Shown: piece by piece, positions 1-4,706 of the stretch
Layout: each line of letters opens with the position of its first letter
Position numbering within the stretch: position 1 is the first letter of the stretch
Assembly (NCBI GenBank): GCA_013298265.1
Contig: JAAFHE010000129.1
Location: forward strand, 1-8,388
Origin: Lysobacterales bacterium
GTDB lineage: Bacteria; Pseudomonadota; Gammaproteobacteria; Xanthomonadales; Rhodanobacteraceae
Length of the DNA stretch: 8,388 nucleotides
Direction: 5' to 3'
Made by a program: the position numbers and the translations under genes
Notes under the pieces: generated by a model
The model's input: only the letters and a program-made list of their open reading frames with translations
Databases searched by the model: none
What the model was told of the DNA's origin: nothing

Positions 1-261
<261 letters not shown>

Positions 262-288
262 GGGCTGCGGGTTCCGGGAGGGGCGGGT

Positions 289-308
289 AGTATACGGCCC
301 CCTATGAT
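289..308. promoter_or_regulatory. Candidate divergent -10 elements between the ABC and flavoprotein genes
   Basis: The 65-bp gap between the divergent starts (262-326) is too short for a gene. It holds TATACT on the minus strand (294-289, five of six matches to TATAAT), suitably placed for the ABC gene, and TATGAT on the plus strand (303-308, five of six), suitably placed for the flavoprotein gene. Neither has a convincing -35 hexamer at 16-18 bases. These are candidates by position and hexamer match only. Confidence 0.3.
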
Positions 309-326
309 TCCGATTGGTTCCGTCCC

Positions 327-1076
327 GTGGCCGAACAGTTTCCGTTGCGCCTGGTCTCCAGCTACATGCTGGCCGCGGCCGTACGCCATCTCGTCTTCGA
401 ACGCGCCGACGGCCAGGCTTTCGCCTTTGCGCCGGGCCAGTTCATCCAGATCCACTTTCATTACGCCGACGGTAAGCCGACCAAGCGCAGTTACTCCGTT
501 GCCACCATAGGTGGCGGCGACGCCACGCCGGTGGCGCAGATCGAGATTGCCGTGTCCTACGTCGATGGCGGCGCGGCGACCGCGCTGCTGGCCAGCCTGC
601 AGCCCGGCGACACGGTCAACGCAAGCGGCCCGTACGGCCGCTTCTGCTTGTTCGACAACGATGCCAATCAGCGCTATCTGCTGGTCGGCACCGGTACCGG
701 CATCACCCCGTACCGCGCGATGCTGCCACAGCTACGCCGGGTGATCGCGGCGCGTGGCTGCGAGGTCAGCCTGATCTTCGGCGCGCGCAACGAGCAGGAA
801 CTGCTGTACGACGCCGACTTCACCGCGTTCGAGCGCGAAGTCGCCGGATTCCGCTACTACAGTTGCCTGTCGCGCGTGCCGCGCGCCCTGCCGCGCACGC
901 AGGACCGCAGCGGCCATGTCCAGGGCTTGCTCAACGAGTTGCAGCCGAGCGCGGAACGCGATATCGCCTATCTCTGCGGCAATCCGAACATGGTCGACGA
1001 AGCCTTCGCCCTGCTCAAGGACGCCGGCCTGCCGGTGCCGCACATACGTCGCGAAAAGTACATTTCGTCGAAATAG
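327..1076 (+). CDS. Ferredoxin-NADP(H) reductase-like FAD/NAD(P)-binding oxidoreductase
   Basis: A 249-aa cytoplasmic flavoprotein of the ferredoxin-NADP reductase superfamily, transferring electrons between NAD(P)H and a protein or small-molecule partner. The N-terminal beta-barrel FAD domain (about residues 5-108) carries APGQF (36-40), the FAD-binding RSYS (54-57) and GPYGRF (101-106). The Rossmann domain (about 115-249) carries GTGTGITPYR (121-130), FGAR (151-154) and the CGNPNMV signature (217-223). The protein ends with an aromatic-containing tail, REKYISSK. No Cys-rich 2Fe-2S domain is fused at either end, so the electron partner must be separate. The length matches stand-alone bacterial Fpr proteins (about 250 aa). 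The start is GTG at 327: an in-frame TAG at 288-290 bounds the reading frame, there is no in-frame ATG before it, and the encoded text MAEQFPLRLVSSY fits the family's first strand. No clear Shine-Dalgarno is visible. An Fpr-type role is likely; the true partner cannot be read here. Confidence 0.88.
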   Translation: MAEQFPLRLVSSYMLAAAVRHLVFERADGQAFAFAPGQFIQIHFHYADGKPTKRSYSVATIGGGDATPVAQIEIAVSYVDGGAATALLASLQPGDTVNASGPYGRFCLFDNDANQRYLLVGTGTGITPYRAMLPQLRRVIAARGCEVSLIFGARNEQELLYDADFTAFEREVAGFRYYSCLSRVPRALPRTQDRSGHVQGLLNELQPSAERDIAYLCGNPNMVDEAFALLKDAGLPVPHIRREKYISSK

Positions 1077-1122
1077 CGCCACAGGTCCGTCGCGGCCCGC
1101 TCGGCCCGACGCGCCCTGCCGG

Positions 1123-1156
1123 GCATGCTCGGTCGAGCCTGTTCAGCCGAGCATGC
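1123..1156. terminator. Perfect 10-bp inverted repeat between convergent genes
   Basis: GCATGCTCGG at 1123-1132 is repeated inverted as CCGAGCATGC at 1147-1156, with a 14-base loop. It lies between the flavoprotein stop (1076) and the cytochrome b561 stop (1145-1143). The right arm is made of the last sense codons of the cytochrome gene (Met-Leu-Gly region). There is no U-run on either strand after the stem, so it is not a canonical intrinsic terminator. It could act as a bidirectional terminator or as a 3' end stabiliser. The rest of the gap (1077-1122) shows only a short direct repeat, CGGCCCG at 1093-1099 and 1102-1108. Confidence 0.4.
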
Positions 1157-1682
1157 GCCGCAGCGTGTTGTCGCGGAAGTAGAAATGATGTGCGAGCGCT
1201 GCGGCCGCATGCAGGCCGATCACGGCGTAGAAGATCTTGCCCAGCGCGACGTGTATCTCCTCGGTCCACTCATGCAGGTCGGGGTTGTTGGCGATCAGAT
1301 CGGGCAGGGTGAAGCCGGTCAGCGGAATCACTACCGCACGCTCGCCGCTCTGTGCCGTGATCAGGCCGAGCAGCGGCTGAACGATCAGGAATGCATACAG
1401 CAGCAGGTGCGTGGCCTGGGCCGCGAGCAGCACGAGCCTGCCCGGTGTTGGAAGTATCGGCGGTGTCGGACGGCTCAGGCGCGCGCCGATGCGTGGCAGC
1501 ACGAGCAGGAAGACCAGCAGTCCGATGGCCATGTGCCACTGCATCACGACGGCGCGTGCCGGACGATCCGGTGCTAAGCCGCGCAGTTCCGCCGTCGCGT
1601 AGACCGCGATCAGCAGCAGCAGCGTGCCCCAGTGCACCACGCGCAGGAGAAGCGAATAGCGTGAAGCGGCAACGTCGTTCAT
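1143..1682 (-). CDS. cybB: Cytochrome b561, CybB family (di-heme inner-membrane protein)
   Basis: A 179-aa integral inner-membrane b-type cytochrome (prokaryotic cytochrome b561 family) that passes electrons within the membrane, probably from quinol; superoxide:quinone oxidoreductase activity has been reported for E. coli CybB. Four hydrophobic helices are visible at roughly 12-32, 46-63, 83-110 and 142-166. The four histidines expected to ligate two hemes are present: H17 in RVVHW, H50 in MQWHMAIG, H144 in EEIHVALGK and H158 in GLHAAAALAHH. The C-terminal text FRDNTLRRMLG closely follows the E. coli CybB ending (KDNTLLRMM) as I recall it, and the length is close to the 176 residues of CybB. 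The ATG at 1682-1680 overlaps the TGA of the upstream tag gene as ATGA, implying translational coupling. It is the last gene of a three-gene operon. The reading frame continues open upstream but that part reads as tag antiphase, not membrane protein. Confidence 0.92.
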   Translation of the reverse strand: MNDVAASRYSLLLRVVHWGTLLLLIAVYATAELRGLAPDRPARAVVMQWHMAIGLLVFLLVLPRIGARLSRPTPPILPTPGRLVLLAAQATHLLLYAFLIVQPLLGLITAQSGERAVVIPLTGFTLPDLIANNPDLHEWTEEIHVALGKIFYAVIGLHAAAALAHHFYFRDNTLRRMLG

Positions 1683-2257
1683 GGCGCGGTACCTTGGCGG
1701 CAGAAGCAGTCGGCGAGATGGTCGTTGACCATACCCGTAGCCTGGAGGAAGGCATAGCAGATCGTCGTACCGACGAACGTGAAACCATACTTGCGCAGCG
1801 CCTTGCTGAGCCGGTCCGACAGCGGGGTGCTCGCCGGTACATCGCTGCGGTCGACCGGCCGGTTGTCGATCGGCGCGCCACCGACGAACGACCACAGGTA
1901 CGCATCCAGGCTACCGTGCTGTTGCTGTACGGCCTGCGCTGCCAGCGCGTTGCGCCGTACGCCGTAGACCTTGAGCCGATTGCGCACGATGCCCGGATCG
2001 GTCAGGGCGCGCTCGAGTTCCTGGTCGCCGAGTCGCGCGCAGCATTCGATGTCGAAATCGTGGAAGACGCGGCGATAGTTGTCGCGCTTCTCGAGAATGG
2101 TGCGCCAGGACAGGCCGGCCTGCGCGCCTTCGAGGCAAAGGAACTCGAACAGCGCACGGTCGCCATGCAGCGGGCGGCCCCATTCGGTGTCGTGATAGTC
2201 GCGTTCGCTGTCGCTGCTGTTGGCCCAGAAGCAGCGCTTGACCGGCGCCGGACTCAC
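1679..2257 (-). CDS. tag: DNA-3-methyladenine glycosylase I
   Basis: A 192-aa base-excision-repair enzyme that removes 3-methyladenine from alkylated DNA, acting in the cytoplasm. Every diagnostic residue of E. coli Tag is present with a constant offset of five: the zinc ligands C9 (KRC), H22 (YHDTEWG), H180 (VNDH) and C184, the binding-pocket E43 in CLEG and W51 in QAGLSW. Other family text includes FVGTTICYAFLQA (161-173) and STPLSDRLSKALRKYGF (143-159). The length is near the 187 residues of E. coli Tag. The start is GTG at 2257-2255: it gives MSPAPVKRCFW, no ATG occurs in frame nearby, and it overlaps the stop of the preceding gene as GTGA (2257-2254). The open frame runs further upstream, but that stretch is antiphase to the preceding gene and does not resemble Tag. 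The gene is followed by cytochrome b561 through an ATGA overlap, an odd pairing of DNA repair with a membrane cytochrome. Confidence 0.96.
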   Translation of the reverse strand: MSPAPVKRCFWANSSDSERDYHDTEWGRPLHGDRALFEFLCLEGAQAGLSWRTILEKRDNYRRVFHDFDIECCARLGDQELERALTDPGIVRNRLKVYGVRRNALAAQAVQQQHGSLDAYLWSFVGGAPIDNRPVDRSDVPASTPLSDRLSKALRKYGFTFVGTTICYAFLQATGMVNDHLADCFCRQGTAP

Positions 2258-2682
2258 CGGCTGACCTGTTCCAGCCAGTTGTCGAGGTTGTAGTAGTTCG
2301 TCACCCGGCAGATCTGGCCGTCGGCAATCTCGAAGAACGCGCCGCCGGGCAGTACGTAGCGCTGGCCCTGGGCCGGCGGCAGGCCTTCGTCGGCGACGAG
2401 GTATTCGCCGTGCACCACATATTCGGCGGCGGCGCGCGAACCGTCCGCATTGGCCATCACGACGATGTCGCGCAGCTGTTCGCGATAGCAGTGCTGCATG
2501 CGCGAGAGGAAATCGCGGAAGGCGTCCCGGCCATTCTCGCGCCGGCCCTGATTCACGTCGTGACGCACGTCGTCGCTCAGGCAGGACAGCATGCCTTCCC
2601 AGTCGGCACGGTTGAACGCCGTGTAATAGCGCAGCAGCAATTCGGTCGCGCGATCCATTGCGCGCACGCCGTCGATGATCAT
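2254..2682 (-). CDS. Ketosteroid isomerase-related (SnoaL/NTF2-fold) protein
   Basis: A 142-aa soluble protein of the NTF2-like fold, in the group annotated as steroid delta-isomerase-related; its reaction is not known. The visible pattern is an N-terminal helix ATELLLRYYTAFNRADWEGM (residues 12-31), DDVRHDVNQGRRENGRDAF (37-55), the strand block AAAEYVVHGEYL (84-95), and a C-terminal strand GGAFFEIADGQICRVTNYYN (113-132). This order is typical of SnoaL-like cone barrels of about 130-140 residues. The start chosen is ATG 2682-2680 because GGAG (2693-2690) sits seven bases ahead of it. ATG 2658-2656 (MDRATELL) would give 134 aa and is a reasonable alternative without a clear Shine-Dalgarno. It is the first gene of a tight operon, its TGA overlapping the GTG of tag. 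It is divergent from the DMT permease. The family assignment is firm; any steroid substrate is not implied. Confidence 0.87.
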   Translation of the reverse strand: MIIDGVRAMDRATELLLRYYTAFNRADWEGMLSCLSDDVRHDVNQGRRENGRDAFRDFLSRMQHCYREQLRDIVVMANADGSRAAAEYVVHGEYLVADEGLPPAQGQRYVLPGGAFFEIADGQICRVTNYYNLDNWLEQVSR

Positions 2683-2794
2683 GAAGCAGCTCCGGCCGGC
2701 TGGCTGCCGGGACGATACGCAGGAGGCCAAGCATAGCTGCCGCGCGCAGCGGTTGCAGCCATTATGATCGGCTGTTTCCGCAGGGGGCTGCGTC
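2683..2794. promoter_or_regulatory. Divergent intergenic region with ribosome binding sites
   Basis: These 112 bases separate the isomerase-related gene (minus) from the DMT permease (plus). Each gene has a good Shine-Dalgarno: GGAG at 2693-2690 for the minus gene and AGGGGG at about 2782-2787 for the plus gene. The candidate -10 boxes are TATGAT at 2763-2768 on the plus strand (five of six) and TATGCT at 2735-2730 on the minus strand (four of six). Neither has a recognisable -35. No operator-like repeat or riboswitch fold was seen. Confidence 0.35.
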
Positions 2795-3676
2795 ATGTCC
2801 GAATCCGCTTCCCGTCGCGGCGCTTTGCTCGCGCTGGCGGTGCTGACCCTGGTCTGGAGCTACAACTGGGTTGTCATGAAGCAGGTGCTGCAGTATTCGG
2901 GACCGTTCGAGTTCGCCGCGATCCGTGCCGTGCTGGCGACGCTGGTGCTGTTCGCGGTGCTGGCGCTCAGGGGCGAATCGTTGCGACCGCCGCCGTTGCG
3001 GCCGGCGATCCTGCTCGGGCTTGCACAGACCACCGCGTTCCAGGGGCTGGTGCAATGGGCGCTCGTCGACGGCGGCGCAGGCAAAACCGCACTGCTCGCC
3101 TATACCATGCCGTTCTGGTTGTTGCTGCTGGCCTGGCCGCTGCTGCGCGAACGGCCGGACCGGCGCCGCCTCGCGTTTGCCGGGCTCGCCGCGCTGGGCC
3201 TGGTGTTCGTACTGCAACCCTGGAGCGGTCTCGGTGCGCGGCTGAGCGCGCTGCTCGCGCTCGCCAGCGGACTCACTTGGGCGCTGGCGGTCGTGATCTC
3301 GAAACGCGCGTTCGCCGACGGCAGCGTGACCGCGCTGCGCCTGACCTCATGGCAGATGGGTTTTGGCGCGATCGGCCTGTGCGTCGTGGCGCTGTTCGTG
3401 CCGGAACGTGGGATCGAGTGGAGCGCGCCCTTCGTCTGGGGACTTGCCTACAACGCCGTGTTGGCGTCTGGCCTGGCCTGGGTACTATGGGCGCTGATCG
3501 TGCAGCGGCTGCCGGCGACCGTAGCCGGCATCGTCAGCCTTGCGGTGCCGATCTGCGGCGTGTTGCTGGCCTGGCTGCTGCTGGGCGAGCGGCCTGACGC
3601 CTGGGAAGGTGTCGGTATTGCTTTGATCGGAGCTGCGCTGATCGGGATCAGTCGCGCGCCGCCCCGATCGGTTTAA
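2795..3676 (+). CDS. EamA/DMT-superfamily permease
   Basis: A 293-aa inner-membrane transporter of the drug/metabolite superfamily, many of which export amino acids or other metabolites. Two EamA repeats are visible, about residues 12-140 and 150-285, each with five hydrophobic segments, giving ten predicted helices. Family-typical text includes LVWSYNWVVMKQ in helix 1 (19-30), AAIRAVLATLVLF (41-53) in the first repeat, and LAYNAVLASGLAWVLWALIVQRLPATVAGIVSLAVP, followed by LLLGERP at 261-267 in the second. The ATG at 2795 is supported by AGGGGG about eight bases ahead and by the short cytoplasmic N-terminus rich in Arg and Ser. The gene is monocistronic by position; its TAA overlaps the TAA of the opposing PLP enzyme. 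The neighbourhood (amino-acid enzyme, peptidase) hints at an amino-acid substrate, but this is inference; the substrate cannot be read from the sequence. Confidence 0.92.
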   Translation: MSESASRRGALLALAVLTLVWSYNWVVMKQVLQYSGPFEFAAIRAVLATLVLFAVLALRGESLRPPPLRPAILLGLAQTTAFQGLVQWALVDGGAGKTALLAYTMPFWLLLLAWPLLRERPDRRRLAFAGLAALGLVFVLQPWSGLGARLSALLALASGLTWALAVVISKRAFADGSVTALRLTSWQMGFGAIGLCVVALFVPERGIEWSAPFVWGLAYNAVLASGLAWVLWALIVQRLPATVAGIVSLAVPICGVLLAWLLLGERPDAWEGVGIALIGAALIGISRAPPRSV

Positions 3677-4635
3677 GGGCTCATCCAGGGCAGCGCGTCG
3701 AGATCGACGTTGCCGCCGGACAGCACGACGCCGACACGCTTGCCGGCAAAATGCTGCGGATGGCGCAGTATCGCCGCGAGCACGGTAGCGCTGGACGGCT
3801 CGACGATCTGCTTGAGGCGCTCCCAGATCAGGCGCATGGCGGCTACGATCTGCGCCTCGCTGACCAGCAGCACGGCGTTCACGTTGTCGCGCATCAGCGC
3901 GAAGTTGATCTCGCCGAGCGTGCCGCGCAGGCCGTCGGCAATGGTCTGCGGCACGATGTCGGTGAAGCGTTCGCCGCGGCGGAAGGACTCGTACGCATCC
4001 GGTGCGCCTTCGGGCTCGGCCGCATAGATCGCGATGCCGGGACTCACGCCGCGCGCAGCTATCGCACAACCGCTGCTCAGGCCGCCGCCGCCGACCGGCG
4101 TGATCAGCACGTCGACGCCGCCGCTCTGCCGCAGCAGTTCGAGTGCCGCCGTGCCCTGTCCGGCGATAACGCGCGGATCGGCATACGGGTGAATCAGGGT
4201 CGCGCCGGTCTGCTGTTGAACGCGCGCTGCGGTCTGCTCGCGCGCGGCGATGGTCGCGGCGCAGTGATGTAGCTGCGCGCCGTAGCGTTCGATCGCAGCC
4301 AGCTTGGATTTCACCGCCCCCTCGGGAACGACGACGTGGCAGAGAATGCCGCGCGTGGACGCGGCCAGTGCGAGCGCGGCGCCATGGTTGCCGGACGAGT
4401 GTGTCACGACGCCGCGCTGCGCCACGTCCTCGGGCAGCGACCAGACCGCGTTGCAGGCGCCGCGGAATTTGAAAGCGCCCATACGCTGCAGGTTCTCGCA
4501 CTTGAAATGCAGCTTCGCTCCGGCGAGATCATCCAGGCTGCGCGAGTGCAGCAGCGGCGTGACCTGGGCATGCGGCGCGATGCGCGCGGCGGCGTCGCGG
4601 ATGTCCGCGAGGGTGAGGCGAGGCAGGGCTTCCAT
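3673..4635 (-). CDS. PLP-dependent serine racemase / serine-threonine dehydratase family protein
   Basis: A 320-aa cytoplasmic fold-type II PLP enzyme. Visible elements are the Schiff-base lysine K56 in GAFKFRGA, the cofactor-phosphate loop GGGGL (182-186), the asparagine loop HSSGNHGAAL (79-88), and S306 in LSGGNVDL, the expected partner of the PLP ring nitrogen. The details favour serine racemase over classical threonine dehydratase: the loop reads SSGNHG (S81 matches the catalytic Ser84 of human serine racemase) rather than SAGNHA. The divalent-metal ligands of that group also appear with correct spacing (E207, A211, D213 in AEPEGAPDAYES). There is no C-terminal ACT regulatory domain, so allosteric control by isoleucine of the IlvA type is unlikely. 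Racemisation and deamination of serine, or dehydration of threonine or 3-hydroxyaspartate, are all possible. The ATG is at 4635-4633, without a Shine-Dalgarno. It is convergent with the DMT permease and divergent from pepN. Confidence 0.87.
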   Translation of the reverse strand: MEALPRLTLADIRDAAARIAPHAQVTPLLHSRSLDDLAGAKLHFKCENLQRMGAFKFRGACNAVWSLPEDVAQRGVVTHSSGNHGAALALAASTRGILCHVVVPEGAVKSKLAAIERYGAQLHHCAATIAAREQTAARVQQQTGATLIHPYADPRVIAGQGTAALELLRQSGGVDVLITPVGGGGLSSGCAIAARGVSPGIAIYAAEPEGAPDAYESFRRGERFTDIVPQTIADGLRGTLGEINFALMRDNVNAVLLVSEAQIVAAMRLIWERLKQIVEPSSATVLAAILRHPQHFAGKRVGVVLSGGNVDLDALPWMSP

Positions 4636-4706
4636 GGGGCGGCGACGATACAGGCCGCTGCGGCGGCATGCTAGCCTGCGCCGCCTGTATTGCCGCCAGC
4701 CCTTTC
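4636..4706. other. Short divergent gap between the PLP enzyme and pepN
   Basis: This gap is 71 bases and carries no gene. Neither start has a recognisable Shine-Dalgarno. TATCGT on the minus strand (4650-4645) is a weak -10 candidate only about nine bases before the PLP-enzyme ATG, which would give an almost leaderless message. TAGCCT (4672-4677) is an even weaker candidate for pepN. No -35 boxes or operator-like repeats are convincing. Confidence 0.25.

Noticed and set aside
304..306. ATG at 304 as the flavoprotein start
   Set aside because: It is in a different frame from the flavoprotein; only GTG 327 opens the correct frame after the TAG at 288-290.
1391..2293. Long plus-strand open frame (300 codons) opposite cytochrome b561 and tag
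   Set aside because: It is antisense to two well-recognised genes, its product is Arg/Ala-rich without family features, and such frames are expected in high-GC DNA.
2258..2734. Upstream extension of the tag frame to an ATG at 2734 (351 codons)
   Set aside because: The extra part is out of phase with the isomerase-related gene and unlike Tag. The GTG at 2257 overlaps the previous stop and aligns with E. coli Tag at an offset of five.
3485..4501. Minus-strand 338-codon frame overlapping the PLP enzyme in another frame
   Set aside because: It is very Arg-rich and out of phase with the clear PLP-enzyme reading, typical of a GC-driven shadow frame.
4668..4706. ATG at 4668 as the pepN start, giving a short Cys/Ala-rich leader
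   Set aside because: The 13 extra residues have no counterpart in PepN, there is no ribosome binding site, and PepN is cytoplasmic. They do not form a proper signal peptide.
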